Source of the DNA: CAVUCH01 sp963697705
GTDB lineage: Bacteria > Acidobacteriota > Vicinamibacteria > Vicinamibacterales > JAENWD01
Assembly: GCA_963697705.1 (NCBI GenBank)
Contig: CAVOPA010000017.1
Coordinates: forward strand, 1,922,001 to 1,986,000
Reading direction: 5' to 3'
DNA: 64,000 nucleotides
Both the position numbers and the translations under genes were made by a program. The notes beneath the pieces were generated by a model that saw only the letters and a list, made by a program, of their open reading frames with translations, searched no databases and was not told where the DNA came from. Shown piece after piece: positions 31,537 to 40,286 of this stretch. Each line of letters opens with the position of its first letter. The first letter of the stretch is position 1.

Positions 31537-32811
31537 ATGATCACGCTCGCAGACCTGCGAGCACGCAACACCCTGCCGTCATGGCAGGAGGCTGTTGCCA
31601 TTGTCCAGGAACTCTTCCACGCCACGGTGACGGCGCGTGGTTCTGCTGCGCGTGTGCCAGACGTGGAGCACATCGCGCTTGCTCCCGACGGCAGCGTCGC
31701 GCTGCTGCCAGGCAGCACAATTCCCGAGAACCCCGTACGGCACCTTGCCGTGATGCTGGACTTGCTGCTCGAGGACGTGACTGCGCCCGAGCCCCTGTTG
31801 AGCGTCGTCGCCCGGAATGTAACGGCAACCCCGCAGTGCGCCACGCCCGAGGAGTTCAGCAATGCCGTGGCGTTCTTCGAACGACCGGGGCGGCGGGACG
31901 ACATCGCGCGTCTGGTCGCACGGGCCGCGGAAGCCATCGAGCAGACACGGGCAGACGAAGAGTTGAAACGGCTCAAGGCCCGGGCCCTTGCGGCCGAAGG
32001 CGATCCGGCGATCGTTCCCGTGGCTGAGACGCCGGCGGGCCGAGGCCGCTGGCCACTGGTAGCAGCGGCGATCATCTTCATTTCCGCGGTGGCAGGCGGT
32101 TTCGCGATGTGGAGCTTGCGCGACGCATCGAACACGCAAACGGTCCGCACGCCAGGCAACACTGGGAACGATGGCGTCGGCGACGCGCGGCGCGCCGGCG
32201 ATGCGAGCACAGCGGGACGGCCGGCCGAGGCGAGCAAGCCCTCGCTGCTGTCGCGTGTCGGCAGTGCCGTGAAATCAGCGGTGCAGTCGCTCACTGGAAC
32301 GGAGCCCGAGCCGCAGCAGGCCGCAGCGCCCCCGCCGGAACGCGCGGGACCCGCGACCTCAGCGCGTCGGCGCCGCGCGCCAGCTCACGCCAACACGTCA
32401 TCCGAACAGCAGGTCTCTGTAGCGGCAGCGGCAGACGTCCCCGAGACTGCCGTCGAGAGCGCGTCGATTGGGCGAGAGACGGACGCCGCGCGGTCGCGCT
32501 CATCGATCACGGCGGCCGCTAACGTCGACAACATCTACTCGGCCGCCGATGCGGAGGTCTGGCCGCCGGTGGTGGCCCGGCCAGTGATCGCAGACCCGCC
32601 GCCGCTCGACGCGCCGGCCAACAGCGTGGCCGTGTTCGATCTGGTGGTCGATCCCCGCGGTGTCGTCGAGCAGGTCCATTTGATCTCGGCGCCCGCAAGT
32701 TACCGGGACCGCATGATTCTGGCCCACCTGAAGGCGTGGACCTTCGAGCCCGCGTTGAAGAACGGCCGGGCGGTCCGATACCGCTTCCGCGTGCGCCTCG
32801 GCGTGCGGTAG
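31537..32811 (+). CDS. TonB-like protein with conserved cytoplasmic N-domain, copy 2
   Basis: A 424-residue paralog of the 27.8 kb protein. The N-domain (MITLADLRARNTLPSWQEAV, HIALAPDGSVALLPGS, NPVRHLAVMLDLLLED, FFERPGRRDDI) is followed by a membrane span (WPLVAAAIIFISAVAGGFAMW, about residues 168-190). A disordered linker leads to a TonB-C-like end (IYSAADAEVWPPV, VFDLVVDPRGVVEQVHLIS, LKAWTFEPALKNGRAV). AAGGAG precedes the ATG. The first 30 bases of the gene are nearly identical to copy 3 and contain a 7-bp inverted repeat. It has its own candidate promoter, so the paralogs may be expressed separately. Confidence 0.75.
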   Translation: MITLADLRARNTLPSWQEAVAIVQELFHATVTARGSAARVPDVEHIALAPDGSVALLPGSTIPENPVRHLAVMLDLLLEDVTAPEPLLSVVARNVTATPQCATPEEFSNAVAFFERPGRRDDIARLVARAAEAIEQTRADEELKRLKARALAAEGDPAIVPVAETPAGRGRWPLVAAAIIFISAVAGGFAMWSLRDASNTQTVRTPGNTGNDGVGDARRAGDASTAGRPAEASKPSLLSRVGSAVKSAVQSLTGTEPEPQQAAAPPPERAGPATSARRRRAPAHANTSSEQQVSVAAAADVPETAVESASIGRETDAARSRSSITAAANVDNIYSAADAEVWPPVVARPVIADPPPLDAPANSVAVFDLVVDPRGVVEQVHLISAPASYRDRMILAHLKAWTFEPALKNGRAVRYRFRVRLGVR

Positions 32812-32917
32812 GGCTCGCGCCGCAGGGCGAGCCGACCGTTTTTCTCTTCACGCCAAACCTTTCTGCGCGACGCCCGGCGCCTCCGCTTATACTTTTTTTG
32901 CTCCCCCAGGGGCCCGA

Positions 32918-34373
32918 ATGATCACGCTCGCAGACCTGCGAGCGCGCGACGCCCTGCCGGTCTGGCAGGAAGCCGTTGCGATCGTGCAGGCGCTGCTCGA
33001 CACGACGATGGCGGAACGCCGATCGGCGTCGAGGCTGCCTGATGTGACCCACATCGGCCTCGAGGAAGACGGGGCTGTCGTCCTCCTGCCGCAGGGCTCC
33101 ATCCCCGAGCATCCGGTGCGTCATCTCGCCGCCGTGCTCGGCGTGCTGATCGAGTCGATGCCCGCGCCGCCGCCGCTCGTTGATTTCGTGAACCGCAACC
33201 TCGCCGATCCGCCGGAGCATGTGACAGCGGAGGATTTCTCACGTGCGCTGAAGTACTTCGAGCGTCCCGAGCGCACCGAGGACATCCGTCACGTGGTCGA
33301 GCGCGCGCTGGACGCGCCCGTGCACACGGACGTGGAGGCTGCGCAGCGGCACCTGGAAGCTCGCGTGCAGGAGCTGCTGGCGCCGCTCGCTGACGGTCTA
33401 CCGCTCGTCCTGGATACGACGCCGGCAGCAGACGACGACCCTGGACCCGCAGCGGACGACGCGCGCGTGCGTTCAGACGCCGCCTTGGCCGCAACCGACG
33501 AACCGCCGGCGGACCTGCCGGCTATGGAACCTGCCGCCGCCGTGGTGAGGACCTGGCCGAGCGAGGAGGCGCGCCGCGAGGTTCAGCGCGCCTTCGACTC
33601 CGAGCTGTTCCGCGGACTCGTCCCATTGACGATTCTCGCGGTCGTGATCGGCGCCGGGTACGTGGCCCGGGATCGGAAGGCGGACGATGGACCTGGCGCG
33701 GTGGAGAGCGTGGCCGCTGGCGCACTCCAGGCCGTGGACGGCGCTGCCGCGGTCGCCGCGAGTACTCCGGTCCCGTCGCCCGCACCTGCGGCTGCGTCGG
33801 CGCGTGCGCCAGGCCCGGGGAGCACGCGCGCGCGGCCGCCACGCTCCCAGCCCGTCACGCCCGATTCCGTGCCCGAACGGCTCCTCGGATCGCTCGCCAG
33901 CACCCCGCAGCCGGTGAGCACAGATGGGACGCTGCCCGCTGCGAGTGGCGTTGCGCCGTCATCGCCGACTCGAAGGGCCATCGGCGCAGGCTGCAGCGGG
34001 GGCGAGCGCGGGGCCGCCAATCGATGGTGGCACGGCGGTCTCGAGTTCGGCGCCGGCGGGCACTTCCGCGGAGGCCGCGCAGTCTTCCGAGGGTGAAGAC
34101 GACCACGTATACTCATCCGATGATCCCGACATCGTGCCGCCGGAACTGCTTCGTCCGGGGCGATCGGTGATCGCGCCGCCCGGCGTGCCTGCCGCCTTGT
34201 TCGAGCTCGTCATCACCGAGACGGGCAAGGTGGCGCAGGTTCGGCAGGTGTCGGGTGTGGGCGCGTACCGCGAGACCATGATGCGCGCGAGCCTCAAGGC
34301 CTGGACGTTTCAGCCCGCTCGCAGAGATGGACGACCGGTGCGGTATCGCCTGCAGGTCCGAGTGGCCGTGTGA
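32918..34373 (+). CDS. TonB-like protein with conserved cytoplasmic N-domain, copy 3 (one frame break)
   Basis: About 484 residues after joining. The N-domain (MITLADLRARDALPVWQEAV, HIGLEEDGAVVLLP, HPVRHLAAVLGVLIES, YFERPERTEDI) is followed by the longest cytoplasmic extension of the three. The membrane span is LVPLTILAVVIGAGYVA, and a long Pro/Ala/Ser linker leads to the TonB-C-like end (VYSSDDPDIVPPELL, LFELVITETGKVAQVRQVSG, LKAWTFQPARRDGRPV). One extra base within about 33,945-33,975 breaks the frame in the linker. TATACT at 32888-32893 may be a -10. The next gene starts 1 nt after the stop. Confidence 0.72.
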
Positions 34374-34374
34374 C

Positions 34375-35255
34375 GTGACGCTGACGCCCACGGCGCGCGA
34401 GCAGGTGGAGGCCCTGGCTGCCGCGCGGAACGCCGACGGCGGCTGGGGCTACGGGCGCGGCCGTGCGAGCCGGCTCGAACCGACGTCGCTGGCGCTGATC
34501 GCCCTTGCCGCCGCGGGCGCGCCCGCGGGCACGCAGGTGCTGGAACGATGGCCGCGCGACGCGGGGCTGCTGATCGACCCGCAGACCCGCATGGTGAACG
34601 CGAGCGATAACGCCGTGGCGCTGCTCGCCGTCGAACAGCGCGGGCTCGGCCCCGAGAACGGCGCCGCGCATCGCGCGAGCGCTAGGCGCGGTGAAGGGCA
34701 CGGCCCTGCCGCCGTCGCCGAAGAGCAACCGCCAGGACAACGCGCTGCAAGGGTGGCCCTGGGTGGCCAGCACCTTCAGCTGGGTCGAGCCGACCGCGTG
34801 GTGCGTGCTCGCGCTCAAGAAGTGGGTGCGCGCGCACGACGATCGCGCGACCGCCGCACGCGTGGCGGAGGGCGAGCGCCTGCTCATCGATCGCGTCTGC
34901 AGGAACGGCGGCTGGAACTACGGCAATTCGAACGTGCTCGGGAAAGAGCTGTTTCCGTACGTCCCGGTCACGGCGATCGTTCTCCTTGCGCTCCAGGACC
35001 GTCACGACGAGCAGGCGGTGAAGACGTCGGCCTCGTACCTGGCCTCTCACTGCCTCGACGAGCGATCCGGCCTGTCGCTCGCGCTCGCCAGCATCGCGCT
35101 CGCGGTTCACGGGCGCGACAACAGCAGCGTCGCCAGCCGCGCTGGCCGACACATGGCGTACCACACGGTACTTGGGCAACGTGGCCGCCACGGCGCTGGC
35201 ACTGTACGCCGAGGCTGGGAACGCAGAGCACCATGCCGCCTTCCGATTGCAGTAG
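34375..35255 (+). CDS. Prenyltransferase/squalene-cyclase-repeat protein (two frame breaks)
   Basis: About 292 residues after joining. It carries QW-like/terpenoid-cyclase repeats: NADGGWGYGRG, DNALQGWPWVASTFSWVEPTAW, NGGWNYGNSNVLG and LSLALASIALAVHG. It is half the length of a true squalene-hopene cyclase, and the catalytic DxDD motif is not visible, so it is better called a repeat protein of the alpha/alpha-barrel fold than a cyclase. The GTG at 34375 is 1 nt after the copy 3 stop. Two extra bases (near 34,680 and 35,140) split it. The end (NVAATALALYAEAGN) overlaps the start of the DUF362 gene by 23 nt. Confidence 0.65.
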
Positions 35256-36258
35256 CCGGCTCGCCGACCTGACCCGCCGCGACTTCCTCGCGAGCGCCGC
35301 CGCAGCCGTTGTTGCCGCAGGCGCCGCGTGTCGCCGGCATCGCCCGTGGAACCAGGCAGACTTCCCGCCCCTGCCCGCGACCTCCGACGTGCTGCTGCTC
35401 GCCGCCGCCACCTACGACGCCGATTTGTCCGACCCGATCGGCCGCGCGGTGCGGGAACTTGCTCTCGACGTGAGGGGTAAGCGCGTGCTCCTCAAGCCGA
35501 ACATGGTGGAGTACGAGCGCGGCACGATCATCAACACGCATCCGTCGGTCGTCGCCGCCGCCGCGCAGGCGATGCTCCGGGCCGGCGCCCGCGAGGTCGT
35601 CGTCGGCGAGGGACCGGGCCATCGACGAGACACCGAGTACCTGGTCACGGCGACCGGCCTGTTCGATCATCTGCGCGACATGCAGCTCGCGTTCGTCGAC
35701 TTGAATCTCGACGACGTGCGGCGCGTGCCGTTGCGCAGCCGCTTCATGGCCCTGCCCGATCTTGCCGTGCCGGTATCGGTGCTCGACGCCGACATCGTCG
35801 TGTCGATGCCGAAGCTGAAGACGCACCACTGGGCCGGCATGACCTGCGGGATGAAGAACCTCTTCGGGGTGGTGCCTGGCGCCGTGTACGGGTGGCCCAA
35901 GAACTTCCTGCACTTCCATGGCATCCAGAACGCGATCGTGGACCTCGCGGCCACGATCCGCCCGTCGCTCGTCATCGTCGATGCCGTGGTCGCGATGGAG
36001 GGTGACGGACCCATCATGGGGAAGCCGCGGGCGACCGGCTTTCTCGCCGTCGGCCGGGATCCCGTGGCCGTGGACGCCACCTGCGCCCGGGCTATCGGGC
36101 TCGACCCCGCGCGGCTGCCGTACCTGGCCGAGGCCGCCGAGTTCCTCGGCAACCTGGAGGAACGCCGCATCCGCCAGCGCGGAGAGCGCGCGGATCGCTT
36201 CCGGTTCAGGTTCGAGGTGATCGAATCGATGAAGGAACTGCGGGCGCAGGGTGCATAA
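35233..36258 (+). CDS. Tat-exported DUF362 protein
   Basis: A 341-residue protein. A twin-arginine signal (TRRDFLASAAAAVVAAGAAC) may also be a lipobox (GAAC). DUF362 motifs follow: VLLKPNMVEYERGTIINTHP, GEGPGHRRDTEYL, IVVSMPKLKTHHWAGMTCGMKNLFG and AMEGDGPIMG. Tat export implies folding in the cytoplasm, often with a cofactor. The stop-start overlap with the cyclase-repeat gene suggests coupled expression, and this pair may act together on a periplasmic or membrane substrate; that is inference. It is distinct from the cytoplasmic DUF362 protein at 19.8 kb. Confidence 0.87.
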   Translation: MPPSDCSSRLADLTRRDFLASAAAAVVAAGAACRRHRPWNQADFPPLPATSDVLLLAAATYDADLSDPIGRAVRELALDVRGKRVLLKPNMVEYERGTIINTHPSVVAAAAQAMLRAGAREVVVGEGPGHRRDTEYLVTATGLFDHLRDMQLAFVDLNLDDVRRVPLRSRFMALPDLAVPVSVLDADIVVSMPKLKTHHWAGMTCGMKNLFGVVPGAVYGWPKNFLHFHGIQNAIVDLAATIRPSLVIVDAVVAMEGDGPIMGKPRATGFLAVGRDPVAVDATCARAIGLDPARLPYLAEAAEFLGNLEERRIRQRGERADRFRFRFEVIESMKELRAQGA

Positions 36259-36316
36259 ACGTGCACAGTCAACCTGTGCAGGCCCACAGTCCTGCGGCCG
36301 ATACGCTTGTACGAAG

Positions 36317-36349
36317 AGAGGTACCGTTACGCAGAGTACCGGTACCTCT
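36317..36349. terminator. Perfect 10-bp inverted repeat after the DUF362 gene
   Basis: AGAGGTACCG (36317-36326) and CGGTACCTCT (36340-36349) form a 10-bp stem with a 13-nt loop. It lies 58 nt after the DUF362 stop and 104 nt before DUF192. No T-run follows, so a factor-independent terminator is uncertain; an operator for the DUF192 side is an alternative. Confidence 0.35.
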
Positions 36350-36452
36350 GTCTCATTTACTTCCCAACGGTGACGGATAGACTGACCACGCGTGCTGGTT
36401 ATGCGGGTGATGTCGGAGCTCGTGGCTGGCTGCGGTCCGGTCTGATTGAACC

Positions 36453-36899
36453 ATGCGCCCAGGTTTTCTCGCGCCCGTCGTCCGCCAGCCTGCATCCGCG
36501 TTTTCACTCAGGAATGCGACGACCGGCGCGCTCGTGGCGGCAAATCTGGAGCCGGCGCTCGACTCGAAGAGGCGGCGGCGTGGGCTTCTGGGGCGAGATG
36601 GGCTGCCCGGCGACACCGCTCTGGTGATTGCGCCCAGCAATTCCGTGCACACCTTCTTCATGCGATTCGCGATTGACGTTGTTTTCGTCGCCCGTAATGG
36701 TCGGGTGATCAAGGTGCGGCGCGGAATGGAACCCGGCCGTATCGCGCTGGGGTTGACGGCTTTCTGCGTGATCGAGATGGCGGCCGATCGAACTCGTGGC
36801 GGGCAGGTGACCGCGGGCGATCGCTTGGAGGTGATCCCGGCTATGTCGGCAGCGGCCGGATTAAAGTCTTGCTCGGCCCAGACACCAGTGGCGCCGTAG
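36453..36899 (+). CDS. DUF192 family protein
   Basis: A 148-residue DUF192 protein with the family pattern: GLLGRDGLPGDTALVIAP, SNSVHTFFMRFAIDVVFVARNGRV, then VIEMAADRT and GDRLEVI. It lacks a signal peptide. In several bacteria DUF192 genes stand next to Tad/Flp pilus loci, as here, but the family's function is unknown. It is 183 nt upstream of the PilZ gene on the same strand. The ATG at 36453 gives the typical length. Confidence 0.85.
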   Translation: MRPGFLAPVVRQPASAFSLRNATTGALVAANLEPALDSKRRRRGLLGRDGLPGDTALVIAPSNSVHTFFMRFAIDVVFVARNGRVIKVRRGMEPGRIALGLTAFCVIEMAADRTRGGQVTAGDRLEVIPAMSAAAGLKSCSAQTPVAP

Positions 36900-37082
36900 G
36901 CTCGACGACTCAACGGGAATGCGGGTGATCCGCTGAAATTGCTGTTAAAATGTGTGTTCCCTGTGATCGTCAGCTTCAACCGACCCTCGGCACGAGGGTT
37001 GCGATGAGCTCGGCAGTCCTCATCACGAAACGAGACCCACGCCCGGGATCCTTCGCGAGCCAGAGATTGCTGCCGGAGCACC

Positions 37083-37781
37083 ATGTCGGAACGACGCAGG
37101 CACGATCGATTGGAGATGACACACCCCTGGAGCGGCTCGCTGACGGTGCTCCGCGAAGTGGCGATGGAGCCGGGCGGAGAGCGTGGCCTGACGGTGATCG
37201 CTGAAAATCCGGCGGTGACCGGCGTTGTGATGCAGATAAACCTGTCGAGTGCGGCCTCGACCGCGGCACTCCGCGTGCAGGTCGCCGGCAGCCGGCCGGT
37301 GGCGGATCACGGCCTGGTGCGATACGCGTTACAGCTGGAATTGCTCCCGGATGCGACGTCTGCGCACGCTGCCCAGCGGCGTCGCCTCGGGAGCCGCGTC
37401 GGGAGCCGTGAGGCGAGCAGCGAGGGGCAACTCCGCACACTGCTCGCGGCGGCCGACCTGGTTGGCGTGCTGCAACGTGACATCGACGCGCGCACGCTGA
37501 ACGTCAGCGGGTCGGGCTGCCTGCTCGAGACGGCCAGTCCGGTTGACGAGGGAACGGTCGCGCAGCTTCGCATGAGGATCGGCGGCGTCGAGTACCGGGA
37601 CGACGTTCGCGTCATCAGGTGCAGCCGCGTGGAAGGGGCCGGAGCCACGCACCACGTCGGCGTCGAGTTCGCGTGGACGACGCAGCCCGGCGCCAGGTCG
37701 TTGCGGCGCAAGGTGCGGATGGAGCCGCCGCGCGCGAAGGCCATGGTCGCCACGCGCGACACGAGGCGTCCTGTCAGCTAG
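37083..37781 (+). CDS. PilZ domain protein (c-di-GMP-binding type)
   Basis: A 232-residue protein. The C-terminal PilZ domain shows NVSGSGCLLETASPVDEGTVAQLRM (the [D/N]xSxxG motif, about residues 140-164). A basic RRRR-type motif upstream (RRRLGSR) may be the arginine switch. The N-terminus (MSERRRHDRLEM) also has an RRxxR-like string, so a second, degenerate PilZ-like half is possible. It is placed at the head of the Tad locus, where c-di-GMP control of pilus output is plausible. A 181-nt gap with no clear hexamers separates it from the pilin. Confidence 0.78.
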   Translation: MSERRRHDRLEMTHPWSGSLTVLREVAMEPGGERGLTVIAENPAVTGVVMQINLSSAASTAALRVQVAGSRPVADHGLVRYALQLELLPDATSAHAAQRRRLGSRVGSREASSEGQLRTLLAAADLVGVLQRDIDARTLNVSGSGCLLETASPVDEGTVAQLRMRIGGVEYRDDVRVIRCSRVEGAGATHHVGVEFAWTTQPGARSLRRKVRMEPPRAKAMVATRDTRRPVS

Positions 37782-37962
37782 AACCGTTCTGTGAGATTGC
37801 GGAGTGCCTGCCCGGGTGCGCAGCGGGTGGGGAGGGTCCTTTGTTCACACTGTGCGATGCGCGCGATTGACTGCTGCGGGTGCGGCGGGTCGGACGCGGG
37901 CGGAGGTCGCGAGCATTCGCTCGCACTTGGTCGGTCACGTTAAACGAAAAGGGAGACGGCAC

Positions 37963-38133
37963 ATGAAGGAATTGCTCGTTCGGTTCGTTCGCGAAGATGA
38001 AGGACAGGATCTGGTTGAGTACGCGCTGCTGATCGCGTTCATCGCGCTGCTCTGCATCCGGGAATGCAGACGCTCGGCGCAGGGCATCAACAAGAAGTTC
38101 TCCGACATCTCCAGCAGCCTCAACGCGAGCTAG
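37963..38133 (+). CDS. flp: Flp-type major pilin (two compensating frame shifts)
   Basis: A 56-residue Flp pilin. The leader MKELLVRFVREDEGQDLVEYALL contains the prepilin-peptidase site (G-Q-D-L-V-E-Y), followed by the hydrophobic helix AFIALL. The stretch CIRECRRSAQ is out of register: reading one frame over gives GMQTLGAG, which fits a normal Flp. So one base is missing near 38,060 and one extra near 38,088, and the C-terminus GINKKFSDISSSLN is back in frame. Expected corrected end: a hydrophobic helix then GINKKF. AAGGGAG precedes the ATG. Confidence 0.82.
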   Translation: MKELLVRFVREDEGQDLVEYALLIAFIALLCIRECRRSAQGINKKFSDISSSLNAS

Positions 38134-38195
38134 GGCGTGCGAAGGTTCGAGCGAGGCCGCGGCGGTCGCGGCCCGCTCGAGTCAGGTGTGGGTGC

Positions 38196-38387
38196 ATGAC
38201 GACGGTGTGGCGGACGTTCTGGCGGGACGAGAGCGCGCAAGATCTCATCGAGTACGCCTACCTGGCGGCCTTGATTGGCTTGAGCTCGGCCTTGCTCTGG
38301 TCGGGCATTGCCACCCTGATCGGCCAGCGCTACACCGACTACAATACAGACGTGCAGGCGGCGTCGGCAACGACGCCCGATCCGTGA
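38196..38387 (+). CDS. Second Flp-like pilin
   Basis: A 63-residue Flp-like protein with the same leader type (MTTVWRTFWRDESAQDLIEYAYLAALIGL) and a processing site before QDLIEY. It differs from the first pilin after the helix (GIATLIGQRYTDYNTDVQAA). It may be a minor pilin. It lies 62 nt after the first pilin, and its stop overlaps the prepilin peptidase GTG (GTGA). Confidence 0.8.
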   Translation: MTTVWRTFWRDESAQDLIEYAYLAALIGLSSALLWSGIATLIGQRYTDYNTDVQAASATTPDP

Positions 38388-38900
38388 TCGGCTCGGAACG
38401 GGCGGCGGTTCTGTTGCTGGTGGCTGCCGCCTGCGTGTTCGACTTGCGCGAGCGGCGGATTCCGAACGCGCTGACGCTTGGGGGCGCCGGCGCGGGCCTG
38501 CTGTTTGCGCTGCTGGTACACGGGGCGAGCGGCCTGGGTGTCGCCGCCCTGGGGTGGGTTGTCGGATGTGCGCTGTTCCTCCCCTTCTTCCTGCTCGGGG
38601 GCACAGGCGCGGGTGACGTCAAGCTGGTGGCCGCGATCGGCGCCTGGGTCGGCGCCGGCCCTGGTGTGCTGGGTTGCTATCTACACGGCGATCGCGGGCG
38701 GCGTGCTCGCGCTGCTGGTGTCTGCGCGGCAGCGATACCTCAGGCAGTCGTTCATGAATCTCTGGGGTTTGCTCACGTTCTGGCGTGTAGCGGGTATCCG
38801 TCCCATGCCGGGCATGACCTTGCGTACGGCCGAGAGCCCGCGGCTGCCGTACGCGCTTCCGATTGCCGCGGGTGCAGTGGCGGCCTTATGGTTCCGATAA
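38384..38900 (+). CDS. cpaA: Prepilin peptidase TadV/CpaA (one frame break)
   Basis: About 171 residues after joining. This A24 aspartic peptidase removes the Flp leader. The first catalytic Asp is in AACVFDLRERRIPNALT and the second in FFLLGGTGAGDVKLVAAIGAW (GxGD). Multiple membrane spans follow. One extra G near 38,665 (CTGGGTT for CTGGTT) breaks the frame; the continuation is VAIYTAIAGGVLALLV. GTG start overlaps the upstream stop; the end overlaps the TadE start by 13 nt. Confidence 0.85.
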
Positions 38901-39395
38901 CTGCTCGGGTGCGATTATTCCGTACGGACCGCGGCGCCGCCCTGGTCGAGTTCGCGCTCGTCCTGCCGCTGCTCCTCGTCATCATCGGCGGAATCGTAGA
39001 CTTCGGGTTCCTGTTCCAGCGCTACGAGGTCGTCACAAACGCCGCGCGCGAAGGCGCGCGGCTGGCCGTCCTGCCCGGGCTATCCCTGTTCGCCGGGAGG
39101 GGTCGTCGAGGCGCGGGTCCGTGAGTACATCAAGGCCGGGCTCAACATGACAGACGCGCAGGTGCTCACGGCCGTGCCGTCGGGCAACATCGGCATCACG
39201 TGCCCGGACCTGACGGTGCCGCTGGGGGAGGCGGCAGCGCGACGATCCCAACCGCGCGCGTCGTCGTGACCTACCAGCACCAGTTCCTGTTGCTCGGACC
39301 GGTGATGGGCCTCATCGGCGTCGAGCTGGGGCAGCAGCATCAACATCGTCAGCACATCGCAAATGCGCCTGGAAGTGCCAGCATCTGGCAGCTAG
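38888..39395 (+). CDS. TadE-like pseudopilin (three frame breaks)
   Basis: About 169 residues after joining. The TadE signature is clear: RGAALVEFALVLPLLLVIIGGIVDFGFLF, then EVVTNAAREGARLAVLPG. The rest is split by breaks near 39,078, 39,230 and 39,325, with continuations YPCSPGGVVEARVREYI, GGGSATIPTARVVVTYQHQFLLLG and SSINIVSTSQMRLEVP. TadE proteins are minor pseudopilins in Flp pili. ATG at 38888 overlaps the peptidase end. Confidence 0.75.
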
Positions 39396-39400
39396 GGACC

Positions 39401-40271
39401 ATGAACCGGAACACTCGTACCATTCTCGTTCTGCTGCTCGCCATGGCCGCGGCGGGTGTGGCCAGCTACGGCGTCTACCTCGCCGTTCGCGCGATGCCGC
39501 AGCGCTCGGCCCAGGCCGCACAGTCACGGGCGGTGGTGGCCGCGCACGCGCTGCCGGTGGGCACGATGATTGGCCCCAAGGACGTGAAGCTCATTCCGTG
39601 GCCGGCCGCCAGCATGATTCCTGGCGCGTACACGCAGCGTCGACCAGGTGGTCAACCGCGGCCTCATCGATTCGGTCGCCGAGAACGAGCCGCTCACGGA
39701 CTCCAAGCTGGCGAAGGAGGGAGCCGGCGCGGGCCTGCCTCCGACCATACCTCCCGGGATGCGCGCGATCTCGCTGAAGGTCAACGAGGTGATTGGCGTC
39801 GCCGGTTTTGTCGTCCCCGGCACGCGCGTCGATGTCCTCGTCTCCATCAACCAGGGTGACAGCCATGAATCGGTATCGCGCGTCGTCGTGAGCAACGTGC
39901 AGGTGCTCACGGCCGGCACCCGGTTCGACCAGGAGCGCGCCCGAAAGGACGCCAAGCCGATGCCGACCAGCGTCGTGACGCTGCTCGTGTCGCCCGCGGA
40001 CGCCGAGCGTCTGACGCTGGCCGCCGACGAAGGCAAGATCATGCTGACGCTCCGCAATCCGCTCGACCAGGAGCCGACGCTGAGCACGGGGGTGGGTCGC
40101 GGCTCACTGTTTCCCGGGGTCGCACCGCCGCGCACCGATAAGCCGGTGGGCACCCCGATGGCCCGGCGCGCACCGAGACCCGCTCCGCAGGTCGAGGTAC
40201 AGCCCGTGTCGCGCATCTACAAGGTCGAGACAATTCGAGCCGCGAAACGCGCTGAGGAGACAATTCGTTGA
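39401..40271 (+). CDS. cpaB: Flp pilus assembly protein CpaB/RcpC (one frame break)
   Basis: About 289 residues after joining. An N-terminal membrane anchor (TILVLLLAMAAAGVASYGVYLAV) leads to SAF domain (VVAAHALPVGTMIGPKDVKLIPWPAASMIPGAY) and the CpaB body (PPGMRAISLKVNEVIGVAGFVVPGTRVDVLV, LLVSPADAERLTLAADEGKIMLTLRNP). It is a periplasmic partner of the secretin. One extra C near 39,635 breaks the frame (TACACG then AGCGTCGAC). The start follows the TadE stop by 5 nt. Confidence 0.9.
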
Positions 40272-40286
40272 ACACAACTGTACGCC

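Noticed and set aside
34375..35255. True squalene-hopene cyclase
   Set aside because: The joined protein is under 300 residues and lacks a visible DxDD motif; only the repeat fold is supported.
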